NCBI GenBank assembly: GCA_003554005.1
Contig: PWEU01000297.1
Coordinates: 1 to 12,968 of the forward strand
DNA length: 12,968 bases
Direction of reading: 5' to 3'
Source: Nitriliruptoraceae bacterium
Lineage (GTDB): Bacteria > Actinomycetota > Nitriliruptoria > Nitriliruptorales > Nitriliruptoraceae
How positions within the stretch are numbered: position 1 is the first letter of the stretch; each line of letters starts with the position of its first letter. Under the pieces are notes generated by a model. The model was not told the origin of the DNA. It worked only from the letters and a program-made list of their open reading frames with translations, and searched no databases. A program made the translations under genes and the position numbers. Below are positions 1 to 7,173 of this stretch, piece after piece.

Positions 1-183
1 GGCCCTGCGCCGCTCGCACGGCGGTGAACGTCCGCGCGGGTGGGTGTGGACCTGGCGCCGCTGGCCGTTGTGGCACGCCCAGCGGTGGCCAGCGAGGGTA
101 GCGGCCAGCCTCCGGGCACCGAGGTGGCCGCGACCACGGCACCGCGAGGAGGAACCGCGACGACCGGCCGAGGGGGCTCCTCA

Positions 184-242
184 CCCAGATCGCAACGAAG
201 TGACCACCACACGGTCACATCGTTGCGATCCACGCCCTGACA
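184..242. repeat. 59-bp palindromic repeat, copy 1
   Basis: This copy is identical base for base to the copy at 266-324, offset by 82 bp. It contains an 18-bp inverted repeat: GATCGCAACGAAGTGACC at 188-205 pairs with 213-230 around the 7-base loop at 206-212. There is a single A/A mismatch (199 against 219). On RNA from either strand it would form a long stable hairpin. It lies downstream of ftsY and is not followed by a T run on either strand, so it is not a standard intrinsic terminator. It could be a U-tract-less terminator, a REP-like extragenic palindrome or a protein-binding site. Confidence 0.9.
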
Positions 243-265
243 TGGCCGCGCCACCCCCTGACCCC

Positions 266-324
266 CCCAGATCGCAACGAAGTGACCACCACACGGTCAC
301 ATCGTTGCGATCCACGCCCTGACA
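266..324. repeat. 59-bp palindromic repeat, copy 2
   Basis: This is the second exact copy of the 184-242 unit. The inverted arms are at 270-287 and 295-312, with the loop at 288-294. It keeps the same A/A mismatch in the stem as copy 1, which points to recent duplication or to selection on the exact sequence. Both copies are followed by similar sequence (GGCCGCG), shifted by eight bases in this copy, so the duplicated segment may originally have been longer. This copy starts its dyad about 75 bases beyond the ftsY stop and would be the first hairpin met by RNA polymerase leaving ftsY. Confidence 0.9.
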
Positions 325-387
325 CGGCTGCACGGCCGCGCGGCGGCGCGCAGGGATGCGGCGGTGCGCGGCCGCACGGCGGCGCGG

Positions 388-1662
388 TCAGAGCTCGGCG
401 AAGAGGCCTTCCACGAACAGGTCGGGGTCGAACGGGGCGAGGTCGTCGAGTTCCTCTCCTAGGCCAACGAGCTTGACCGGGATCCCCAGTTCGCGCTGCA
501 CGGCCACCACGATGCCACCCTTCGAGGAACCATCCAGCTTGGTCAGCGCGATACCAGTGACCTCGACGGCCTCGAGGAAGGCTTGGGCCTGGGCGATGCC
601 GTTCTGGCCCGTGGTCGCATCCAGGACCAGCAGGGTCTCCTCCAACGGGCCCGCTTGCTTCTCCAGCACCCGCTTGACCTTGCCGAGCTCGTCCATCAGC
701 TGCCGCTTGTTGTGGAGTCGACCGGCGGTGTCGACGATCAGCAGGTCGCTGCCCCTGGACACCGCGGCGTCGTAGGACTCGTAGGCGACCGAAGCGGGGT
801 CGGCTCCCTCCTCCTTGCGGACCAGCTCGGCGCCGGTCCGCTCGGCCCAGATCCCCAGCTGCTCCGCGGCTGCCGCACGGAAGGTGTCGGCGGCGGCCAA
901 CGTCAGCCGGTGACCGGCCCGCGTCTCCACAGCGGCGAGCTTGCCGATCGTGGTGGTCTTGCCGGTGCCGTTCACGCCGGTGACCAGCCAGACCGTCGGT
1001 CCGTCGTCGGTGGCGCGGGACAACGTTCGGTCGGGGGTGCCGAGCGCGGTCCGGAGCTCCTGCTTGAGCAGTGCGAGCACGGCCTCGCCGCTGGTGGCGC
1101 CCTCCTCGCGGGCGCGGCGACGCAGCTCCTCGACGATCTCCATCGTGGCGGTCACCCCGACGTCGGCGGTGATCAGCGCCTCCTCGAGGCCCTCCCAGGC
1201 CTCCTCGGTCACCCCACCGCCGAACAGCTCGACCACCGAGGCGCCGAGGACGTTGCGGGTCCGGGTCAGGCGCTGACGGAACCGCTCGCGCAGCGTCAGC
1301 GGCTCGGGTTCTACGACCTCCGGCTCGACGAGCTCAGGTTCGACGAGCTCGTCCTCGAGCAGTTCGGCCGGGGTGTCGGGCACCTTCGGCAGCTCGAGCT
1401 CGTCGGTGACCGCCCCCGCGCCCCCGTCATCCTCGGGCCGATCGGTCCCGGGTTCACGGTCGAGTAACGCGGTGCCGGTGCCGTCGCGGCCGTCATCGCC
1501 GCCGGGGCGGTCGCCGTCGCCGCGGGACCGTCGCGCGCGACGGGCGACCGCGGCGCCCCCGCCGCCGAGCAGCAGCAGGCCGAGCACGACCATCAGGACC
1601 GGGTCGGCATCGAGAAAGCCGGCGGTCGCCAGCGCGGTGAGCAGCATCGGAGCGAGGGTCAT
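388..1662 (-). CDS. ftsY: Signal recognition particle receptor FtsY
   Basis: FtsY is the membrane-associated GTPase that docks SRP-ribosome-nascent chain complexes and hands them to the Sec translocon. The 424-residue product shows the complete SRP-GTPase set: G1 GVNGTGKTTT (229-238), DTFRAAA (259-265), DTAGR (311-315), TKLD (374-377) and GLGE (400-403). The NG domain starts near residue 125 and is preceded by a Glu/Pro-rich acidic linker (about 70-120) with ELVEPE-type repeats. Residues 3-40 are hydrophobic, especially 21-40, followed by RRARR. This fits the N-terminal membrane anchor of actinobacterial FtsY proteins. The ATG has GAGGAG (1669-1674) six bases upstream. The gene follows smc, as in mycobacteria, separated by about 200 bases that hold a 51-bp tandem repeat. 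It is the last recognisable gene of the block, and I see nothing broken. Confidence 0.97.
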   Translation of the reverse strand: MTLAPMLLTALATAGFLDADPVLMVVLGLLLLGGGGAAVARRARRSRGDGDRPGGDDGRDGTGTALLDREPGTDRPEDDGGAGAVTDELELPKVPDTPAELLEDELVEPELVEPEVVEPEPLTLRERFRQRLTRTRNVLGASVVELFGGGVTEEAWEGLEEALITADVGVTATMEIVEELRRRAREEGATSGEAVLALLKQELRTALGTPDRTLSRATDDGPTVWLVTGVNGTGKTTTIGKLAAVETRAGHRLTLAAADTFRAAAAEQLGIWAERTGAELVRKEEGADPASVAYESYDAAVSRGSDLLIVDTAGRLHNKRQLMDELGKVKRVLEKQAGPLEETLLVLDATTGQNGIAQAQAFLEAVEVTGIALTKLDGSSKGGIVVAVQRELGIPVKLVGLGEELDDLAPFDPDLFVEGLFAEL

Positions 1663-1727
1663 CGTGATCTCCTCGGTGGCGGTCTGGTCGGTGGGACGGT
1701 CGGGAGCAGAAGCCTGAGGGGAGCAGA

Positions 1728-1839
1728 AGCCGGTCGGGAGTGGAGCCGGTCGGCGAGGTGGTCGGCGTCAGGCGGTCGAGCCGGTCGGGAGTGGAGCCGG
1801 TCGGCGAGGTGGTCGGCGTCAGGCGGTCGAGCCGGTCGG
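1728..1839. repeat. 51-bp tandem repeat, about 2.2 copies, smc-ftsY gap
   Basis: Copy 1 (1728-1778) and copy 2 (1779-1829) are identical. A third partial copy matches the first 10 bases from 1830 and then continues as degenerate sequence towards the smc stop. The unit is built from GCCGGTCGG(C/G)-type subrepeats. The bases around the smc stop read CGCGTGACGCCGGCCAC on the minus strand and match CGCCTGACGCCGACCAC inside the unit at 15 of 17 positions, so the array may derive from the 3' end of smc. It occupies the leader between smc and ftsY. No function is evident. Confidence 0.9.
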
Positions 1840-1865
1840 CGAGGTCGTCGGCGAGGTGGCCGGCG

Positions 1866-4800
1866 TCACGCGGGTGTGGCGGCGTCCTCGAGGACGGCTT
1901 CGGTCGGCGTATCGCTGGCTCGGGTCTCGAGCGCGGCCGCCGGCGGCCCGGTGCCGCGCAGCCGCTCGGCCACGACCTTCGTCACGGCGTCCGGGCCCAT
2001 GGTGATCCCGTACAACAGGTCGGCGATCTCCATCGAGCGCTTCTGGTGGGTCACCATGATGATCTGCGCGTGACCACGGAAAGACCGGATCACCTTGAGC
2101 AGACGTTGGAGGTTCACGTCGTCGAGCGCAGCGTCCACCTCGTCGAGCACGTAGAAGGGTGAAGGCCTGGCCCGGAAGATCGCGAACACGAAAGCGAGCA
2201 CGGTCAGCGACCGCTCCCCGCCCGACAGCAGCGACAGCCGGGTGACCTTCTTGCCCGGGGGCCGCGCCTCCACCTCGATGCCCGTGGTCAGCAGGTCATC
2301 GGGGTCGGTCAGGACCAGCCGGCCGCGGCCGCCCGGGAACACCGTGGCGAAGGGGAGCTCGAACTCCCGGGCGACGTCGTCGAAGGCGACCCGGAACACC
2401 TCCCGGATGCGATCGTCGACCGCGACGACCACCTCCTGCAGGTCCCGCTTCGAGCGGCGGAGGTCGTCGAGCTGGTCGGACAGGAAGGTGTGGCGTTCCT
2501 CGAGGGCCTTGAACTCCTCCAGCGCCAGCGGGTTGACGCGCCCCAGCAGCCCGCCCTTGCGGACCAGCTCGTCCTCCCGGGCGGAGAGCGCTTCGACGTC
2601 GGCGCCGGTGGCGTCGGGGTGCTCGGCCCGGAGCTCCTCCGGGCCCAGCGACAGCTCGGAACGCACCCGGGCGACGAGGTGGTCCAGCCGGGTGGTCACG
2701 TCGTGGCGCCGCAGGTCGGCGGCGTGGCGCTGCTCGGTCAGCTCGGCCAGCTCGGACTGGATCCCGGTCACGGCCTCGCGCTCGATGGTCAGGCTCGCCG
2801 CGACCTCCTTGACCCCGGCCTGGAGCCGGTCGCGCTCCTCCGCCGCTGTCGCCGTCGACACCTCGATGCGCGCCAGGGCCGCGCGGGCGAGGATGGCCAG
2901 TTCCCCGCACCGCTCGATGCCCTGTCGGCGCAGCTCACGTCGCCGCGCGGCCTCGGCCAGGGCGGCCTCCACCTCGTCGGCCTCGCGGCGCAACGCCGTC
3001 GCCCGCTCCTCGAGGTGGCGGACCTGCTCGGAGGTGCGCTCCAGGGTGAGTCGGGCATCGAGCTCGCGTTCACGAGCGACCTCGACCGCCTCGTCCAGCT
3101 GCGCGGCGGTCTCGTCCGGCCCGGTGTCGGGCTCCTCCTCGACGACGGCGGGGCCCCGGGAGTTCAGCTCCGAGAGGGCAACACGGTCACGCTCGAGGAC
3201 CTGCTCCAGCTCCTCGTGCTGGGCGGCGACGACACCGCGCTGGTCGGCGAGGGACCGCAGCTCACGGTTCAGTCTGGCCAGCCGCTCGGCGGAGCCGGTG
3301 ATGCGGGCGTCGGACTCGTTGATGCGGTCGGTGGCCTCGGCCAGCACGCCCTCGGCTTCCGCAAGCTCCGCGGCGGCCCGGTCGCGCTCGGCGACCACGG
3401 CCTCCAGCCGGGTGGTCAGCTCGACGGCGGCGGCCTCTGCCTCGTCGGCGGCGGTGGCGGTGACCACCGAGGACCGCTGGGGCGATCCGGCAGCGCGGTA
3501 GCCGGAGGGGCCCGCCAGGTCGCCTTCGGGTGTCACGAAGGTGAGCTGGGCGTCGCGCCCGTGCAGCAGGACGGCCGTGCCCCAGTCGGGTACGAGGTAG
3601 GTCCCGGTCAGCCCCCGCTGCAGCGCGGCGACCACCTGCGCGCTGGCCTCCGAGGCGTCGGCGGGGGCCAGCACCTCGGCGATGGGTCGTGCCCTCCCGG
3701 CGGCCAGCCGCTCGGCCACCGCCTCGTCGACGGTCGGTGTCGAGGGGACACCGGCGCGGGCGACCAGGACCACCGCCTGTCCGGCCTCGGTGTCACGCAG
3801 CCAGGCCACCGCCCGGCGCGCGTGCTCCTGGGTCCGCACCACGACGGCCTCGCCGATCTGGCCGAGCGCCGCCGCGACCGCGACCTCGTCGCCCTCGACG
3901 CGCACGTGGTCGGCGACGGGCCCGAGCACCCCGTCCAGCTCGGCGTCGAGCAGGGCGGCGGTCCCGCCGTCAGCCTCCGCCAGCGCCGCCCGGAGCGCTT
4001 CGGCACGGGCCAGCTTGGAGCTGCGGGCGGCATCCAGCTCATGCGCTTCGGCCGTCAGCGCCTCGACACGCGCACGCAGCTCCGCGACCGCGGCTTCGGC
4101 GGACTCCAGCGAGGTGGTCAGGGCCACCTCGTCGGTGTCGAGGCTGCGGATCTCGCCCTCGACCTTGGCGACCTCCTCCGCCGCCTCGGCGATCCGTGCG
4201 TCCAGGCCGTCGAGGGTGGCGGCGACGCGACCGAGCTCGGAGCCCGCACCGGCGATCGACCCCCTGAGCGCCGAGACCTCGCCCTCCCAACGCAGCACCC
4301 GTTCCCGGGCCTCGGCCTGGCGGCGCTGCTCGGCCTGGCGGGCCTGCTCGTGGGCGCGTCGCGCTTGCTCCGCGTCCCGGCGTGCGGCCTGGGCCTCAGC
4401 GTGGGCGGTCCGTTCGCGCTCGCGCTGGGTCGCCCGGTCGGTCGCGTCGGCGTCGAGGCGCTCGGCCTGGGCCCTGAGCTCCGCCGGGGGCCGTCCCGCC
4501 AGGGGCTCCTCCACGGACTCCACCAGGTGGCGCCGCTTGGCCTCCACCAGGTCCGCCGTTCCCCGCAGCCGCTCAGCCAGCGAGGTCAGGGCGTGGAAGG
4601 TCTCTCCGGCGCGTTCCGCCCGGGGTCGCAACTCCGCCAGCCGGGCCTCCAAGGCACCGGTCCGCTCACGGGTGGCCGCCAGCCGGGCCTCGACCCGCTC
4701 CTGGGCCGCGGCAGCCTCCTCGTCGTCCCGTCCTTCCGCAGCCGCCAGCTGGTCGAGCCGGGCGAGCTCCCCGGCCGCGATCGCGATCCTGACCGACCGG

Positions 4801-5495
4801 AGCTCGGACTGCAGGGCGCGGTAGCGGTCCGCGGCCTCCGCCTGCCGCTCCAGCGGACGCAGCTGGCGCCGCAGCTCCCGCAGGACGGTCTGCAGCTTCT
4901 CGACGTGGGCGTCCACCTGGTCGAGCTTGCGCAGCGCACGTTCCCGGCGGCGCCGGTGCTTGAGGATGCCCGCGGCCTCCTCGATGTAGCGACGGCGCTC
5001 CTCGGGCTTGGCGTTGAGGATCTCGTCGAGCTGGCCCTGCCCGACGATGGTGTGGAGCTCGCGTCCGAGCCCGGTGTCGGAGAGGAGTTCCTGCACGTCC
5101 AGGGCCCGCACGTCCTCACCGTTGATCTCGTAGGTGGTGTCGCCATCGGCGTGGATCGTGCGGGCGATGCGCAGCTCGCTGAAGGACCCGGCGCTCTGCG
5201 CCGTCCCCATCCCGGCCCGCTCCAACCGCCCGTCGGCGTTGTCGATGGAGATCTCCACCCGGGCGTGGGTGCCGCGGTTGCGGGTCGGCGACCCGGCGAA
5301 GATGACGTCGGACATCGACCCGCCCCGGACCTTCTTCGCCGAGTGGGTGCCCAGCACCCAGGCCAGGGCGTCCACGACGTTGGACTTCCCCGAGCCGTTG
5401 GGCCCGACGATGACGGTGATGCCCGGCTCGACCTCGATCGCGGTGCGGTCCGCGAAGGACTTGAAGCCCCGCATCGACAGCGACCTGAGGAACAC
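1866..5495 (-). CDS. smc: Chromosome segregation protein Smc (condensin)
   Basis: Smc is the ATPase that dimerises, binds ScpA/ScpB and organises and segregates the chromosome. With the chosen GTG start it has 1209 residues, normal for the family. The N-terminal head starts with a typical SLSMRGFKSFADRT segment and has Walker A GPNGSGKS (31-38) and the conserved GQGQLDEIL stretch (about 152-160). Long Arg/Glu/Ala-rich coiled coils flank a hinge domain (about 517-672). The C-terminal head carries the ABC signature LSGGERS (1090-1096) and Walker B ending in DEVD (1118-1121). The GTG at 5495 has GGAGG four bases upstream and gives the usual family N-terminus. An in-frame GTG at 5549 would add 18 low-complexity Ala/Pro/Ser residues and has no comparable ribosome binding site, so I prefer 5495. 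About 25 low-complexity residues form the C-terminal tail. Confidence 0.96.
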   Translation of the reverse strand: MFLRSLSMRGFKSFADRTAIEVEPGITVIVGPNGSGKSNVVDALAWVLGTHSAKKVRGGSMSDVIFAGSPTRNRGTHARVEISIDNADGRLERAGMGTAQSAGSFSELRIARTIHADGDTTYEINGEDVRALDVQELLSDTGLGRELHTIVGQGQLDEILNAKPEERRRYIEEAAGILKHRRRRERALRKLDQVDAHVEKLQTVLRELRRQLRPLERQAEAADRYRALQSELRSVRIAIAAGELARLDQLAAAEGRDDEEAAAAQERVEARLAATRERTGALEARLAELRPRAERAGETFHALTSLAERLRGTADLVEAKRRHLVESVEEPLAGRPPAELRAQAERLDADATDRATQRERERTAHAEAQAARRDAEQARRAHEQARQAEQRRQAEARERVLRWEGEVSALRGSIAGAGSELGRVAATLDGLDARIAEAAEEVAKVEGEIRSLDTDEVALTTSLESAEAAVAELRARVEALTAEAHELDAARSSKLARAEALRAALAEADGGTAALLDAELDGVLGPVADHVRVEGDEVAVAAALGQIGEAVVVRTQEHARRAVAWLRDTEAGQAVVLVARAGVPSTPTVDEAVAERLAAGRARPIAEVLAPADASEASAQVVAALQRGLTGTYLVPDWGTAVLLHGRDAQLTFVTPEGDLAGPSGYRAAGSPQRSSVVTATAADEAEAAAVELTTRLEAVVAERDRAAAELAEAEGVLAEATDRINESDARITGSAERLARLNRELRSLADQRGVVAAQHEELEQVLERDRVALSELNSRGPAVVEEEPDTGPDETAAQLDEAVEVARERELDARLTLERTSEQVRHLEERATALRREADEVEAALAEAARRRELRRQGIERCGELAILARAALARIEVSTATAAEERDRLQAGVKEVAASLTIEREAVTGIQSELAELTEQRHAADLRRHDVTTRLDHLVARVRSELSLGPEELRAEHPDATGADVEALSAREDELVRKGGLLGRVNPLALEEFKALEERHTFLSDQLDDLRRSKRDLQEVVVAVDDRIREVFRVAFDDVAREFELPFATVFPGGRGRLVLTDPDDLLTTGIEVEARPPGKKVTRLSLLSGGERSLTVLAFVFAIFRARPSPFYVLDEVDAALDDVNLQRLLKVIRSFRGHAQIIMVTHQKRSMEIADLLYGITMGPDAVTKVVAERLRGTGPPAAALETRASDTPTEAVLEDAATPA

Positions 5496-5499
5496 ACGA

Positions 5500-5504
5500 C
5501 CTCC
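5500..5504 (-). promoter_or_regulatory. Ribosome binding site deciding the smc start
   Basis: GGAGG on the minus strand lies four bases before the GTG at 5495. The spacing is short but the core is perfect. Together with the family-like N-terminus it favours this start over the upstream GTG at 5549. Confidence 0.6.
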
Positions 5505-5599
5505 GGGTGGCGCGGCAGGCGCGGGGGGGGCAGAAGGGCTGGTCGCCACCGGGTCCCGCAGGACCGCGATGCGCGGCCGCAGATGCTACCGGTGCGAGG

Positions 5600-5806
5600 T
5601 CACCGACCGGCGGGAGCCGGTACCTCGTCCACGCGGGGCGCGTCCCCGGCCCGCTGGGCTTGACCGCTCTGGCCACCCTCGGCGACGGCTTCGGCCGCGG
5701 CCAGGGCCTCCTCGAGCTCCTGCACCCGAGCCCGCAGACGGCGGATCTCGTCGAGCAGAGCGACCCCGGACGGGGTGGTGTACGCGCCGAACAGGGCCTT
5801 GCTCAT
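5600..5806 (-). CDS. Small coiled-coil protein of unknown function
   Basis: The 68-residue product opens with MSKALFGAYTTPSG, followed by a charged helix (about 15-45) with heptad-like Leu spacing in LLDEIRRLRARVQELEEAL. The C-terminal tail is disordered-looking and Gly/Ala/Pro-rich. There is no signal peptide or membrane segment. The ATG has a clear GGAGG (5816-5820) nine bases upstream, and the gene sits in the same orientation between acyP and smc, about 100 bases before the smc start. Small proteins that open MSKAL and continue into a short coiled coil are familiar to me from actinomycetes, but I cannot name a family. In mycobacteria another gene lies near acyP, so this gene is a difference from that layout. 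Its role is unknown; helix-mediated oligomerisation or partner binding is plausible. Confidence 0.8.
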   Translation of the reverse strand: MSKALFGAYTTPSGVALLDEIRRLRARVQELEEALAAAEAVAEGGQSGQAQRAGDAPRVDEVPAPAGR

Positions 5807-5926
5807 CGTCCGCCGCCTCCGAGTGACACCAGGACATCGAACCGGCCACGCAGCCAGCGCTTCGAGGATAGTCGCGCGGGCCTCCCAGGGTCCACACGGG
5901 ACCGCTCGACGACCGTCGGGGCGCGC

Positions 5927-6226
5927 TCAGCGGGCGTCGTGGCGCACGACGAAGCCCTCATGCCCTGCGGGCTCCACCACCTCGGTGTCGACCTGGTCGA
6001 CCGAGGCGTGGGGCGGCCCGCCGTCGACGATCCAGTCGGTGACCGCGGCGACGGCATGCTGGGGTCCTTCGAACCAGGCTTCGACCGCCCCGTCGGCGCG
6101 GTTGCGGACCCAGCCCGCCACACCGTGGGCACGGGCCTGATCCCGCGTCGATGCCCGGAAGAACACCCCCTGCACCCGGCCCTGTACGACCACGTGCGTG
6201 GCCACCGTCGTCGCATCTGAGGTCAC
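5927..6226 (-). CDS. acyP: Acylphosphatase
   Basis: This small cytosolic enzyme hydrolyses the carboxyl-phosphate bond of acyl phosphates. With the GTG start it has 99 residues, the usual family size. The signature HVVVQGRVQGVFFR (11-24) forms the phosphate-binding loop with the catalytic Arg24. GWVRN (38-42) supplies the catalytic Asn42, followed by the expected DGAVEAWFEGP strand. Both key residues are present, so the enzyme should be active. A longer reading of the same frame upstream is open to 6337, but it would overlap the end of the Fpg-like gene. The GTG at 6226 has AGGAG six bases before it, so the short start is preferred. It begins 35 bases after the Fpg-like stop, consistent with co-transcription, as in the fpg-acyP-smc region of mycobacteria. 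Confidence 0.95.
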   Translation of the reverse strand: MTSDATTVATHVVVQGRVQGVFFRASTRDQARAHGVAGWVRNRADGAVEAWFEGPQHAVAAVTDWIVDGGPPHASVDQVDTEVVEPAGHEGFVVRHDAR

Positions 6227-6232
6227 CCTGAG

Positions 6233-6237
6233 CTCCT
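6233..6237 (-). promoter_or_regulatory. Ribosome binding site deciding the acyP start
   Basis: AGGAG on the minus strand lies six bases upstream of the GTG at 6226. It fixes the 99-residue form of acylphosphatase rather than longer versions that overlap the preceding gene. Confidence 0.75.
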
Positions 6238-6261
6238 GCCTCGTCCCACCGGCAGCGGCGT

Positions 6262-7107
6262 TCAGATCATGCACTGCTCGCAGTGGTAGGTGTAGACGCC
6301 CTTCTTCAGCCGGGTGCGCACGATCGGTCGACGGCACCGACTACAGGGCTTCCCGTCGCGGCCGTACACCCTGAGGTGCTCGGCCGCCTCGCCCTCCTCG
6401 TCGACGAGCAGATCCACCTCGGCCTCGTCGAGGCTGGAACCGGCGGCCTTCATGGCCGCGACGATGACCTCCTGGGTGGCCCGGTAGAGCCGGCGGACCT
6501 CCTGGGTCGACAGCCTGGCGGACGGATGGTCGTGCCGGAGCCCCGCCTCCCACAGGATCTCGTCGGAGTACACCGGCCCGATCCCGACGATGTAGGTCGG
6601 ATCGATCAGCAGTAGCTTCAACGGCTTGTCGGCGGCGGCGAGGAAGCGGCCGAACTCCATCCAGGTGGGGTTGTCGTCCAGCAGGTCCAGCGCATCGGGT
6701 GAGACGCCGACCGACTCCAGGGCATGCTCGGTCTCGACGACGCCGGTCTTCATGGTCGGCTCGTCCGCGACCTCCGAGAGGTGCAGCGCCCCACCGATCG
6801 TGAAGCTGACGGTGAGGTGGGTGTCGCTGCCGGGCTCCTCGGTCGCGGTCTCGCGGTGCAGCGAGCCGCCGTCACCGGGATCGATCACCCAGCTGACGTC
6901 CTCGTCGAGGTCCAGCAGGATCAGCGATCCGCGACGCCGGGCCGCCTCGACCTTGCGTCCCTCGAGCGCCTTGACGAACTCCGGTCGGTTGCGGTGCAGG
7001 GGCCGGACGATGCTCGGCGTGCGCACATCGACGTCCTTGACCCGCTTGCCGACCACCTCCTTCTCCAGGTCCTTGCGCAGCACCTCGACCTCGGGCAGTT
7101 CCAGCAC
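6262..7107 (-). CDS. Fpg/MutM-like protein with degenerate active site
   Basis: The 281-residue protein has the length and landmarks of formamidopyrimidine-DNA glycosylase: an N-terminal ELPEVEVLR (3-11), a helix-two-turn-helix region containing GIGPVYSDEIL (175-185), VYGRDGKPC (248-255), and a C-terminal zinc finger with Cys255, 258, 276 and 279. It sits in the canonical actinobacterial fpg position between rnc and acyP. The signature active-site residues are changed. The catalytic Pro after Met is Leu2. The Lys of RRxK is Ser61. The Asn of GxGN is Pro178. The DPRRFG motif is absent around 111-122. The zinc-finger Arg is Val271. Glu3 and Glu6 remain. The start is a GTG with AAGGA six bases upstream; the nearest alternative is a TTG at 7137, which adds ten residues and still gives no N-terminal Pro. 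I infer a DNA-binding protein with lost or altered glycosylase/lyase activity. Annotation as plain mutM would be misleading. Confidence 0.9.
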   Translation of the reverse strand: MLELPEVEVLRKDLEKEVVGKRVKDVDVRTPSIVRPLHRNRPEFVKALEGRKVEAARRRGSLILLDLDEDVSWVIDPGDGGSLHRETATEEPGSDTHLTVSFTIGGALHLSEVADEPTMKTGVVETEHALESVGVSPDALDLLDDNPTWMEFGRFLAAADKPLKLLLIDPTYIVGIGPVYSDEILWEAGLRHDHPSARLSTQEVRRLYRATQEVIVAAMKAAGSSLDEAEVDLLVDEEGEAAEHLRVYGRDGKPCSRCRRPIVRTRLKKGVYTYHCEQCMI

Positions 7108-7113
7108 GTCAGG

Positions 7114-7118
7114 TCCTT
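7114..7118 (-). promoter_or_regulatory. Ribosome binding site of the Fpg-like gene
   Basis: AAGGA on the minus strand lies six bases before the GTG at 7107. It matters because it fixes Met-Leu-Glu as the N-terminus, so the protein lacks the Pro nucleophile of normal Fpg. Confidence 0.65.
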
Positions 7119-7173
7119 CACATCGTCGTGGTCGCAACCATCGGCAGCCGCAGCACGCAGAGACCGGACAACG

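Larger units (their letters stand above)
1..387. other. Region downstream of ftsY with no convincing gene
   Basis: This 387-base stretch lies beyond the 3' end of ftsY. Its only internal structure is a pair of identical 59-bp palindromic copies, annotated separately. One plus-strand frame is open from base 2 to the stop at 320-322. It could be the 3' end of a gene convergent with ftsY, but its translation is rich in Arg, Pro and Trp, runs straight through both palindromes, and resembles no family I know. Open frames of this length are expected by chance at this GC content. No minus-strand frame here looks like a gene either. I therefore leave it as intergenic, with a partial convergent gene as the less likely alternative. 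Confidence 0.6.

Noticed and set aside
184..324. CRISPR array
   Set aside because: There are only two copies, the unit is 59 bp with a 23-bp gap, and no cas genes are present. This is a duplicated palindrome, not a repeat-spacer array.
583..1467. Long plus-strand frame antisense to ftsY
   Set aside because: It lies opposite a complete SRP-GTPase and shows no domain or plausible ribosome binding context.
1740..2162. Plus-strand frame with a 17-residue peptide repeat
   Set aside because: The peptide repeat is only the 51-bp DNA repeat read in frame, continuing antisense to smc. There is no ribosome binding site or family match.
2490..5663. 1057-codon plus-strand open frame antisense to smc
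   Set aside because: The minus-strand smc frame has every Smc domain. The antisense frame is a low-complexity Gly/Leu/Arg-rich shadow expected from the biased codon use of a very GC-rich gene.
6227..6337. Longer acylphosphatase start (136 residues)
   Set aside because: It would overlap the Fpg-like gene, lacks a good ribosome binding site and adds unrelated residues. The GTG at 6226 has AGGAG at ideal spacing.
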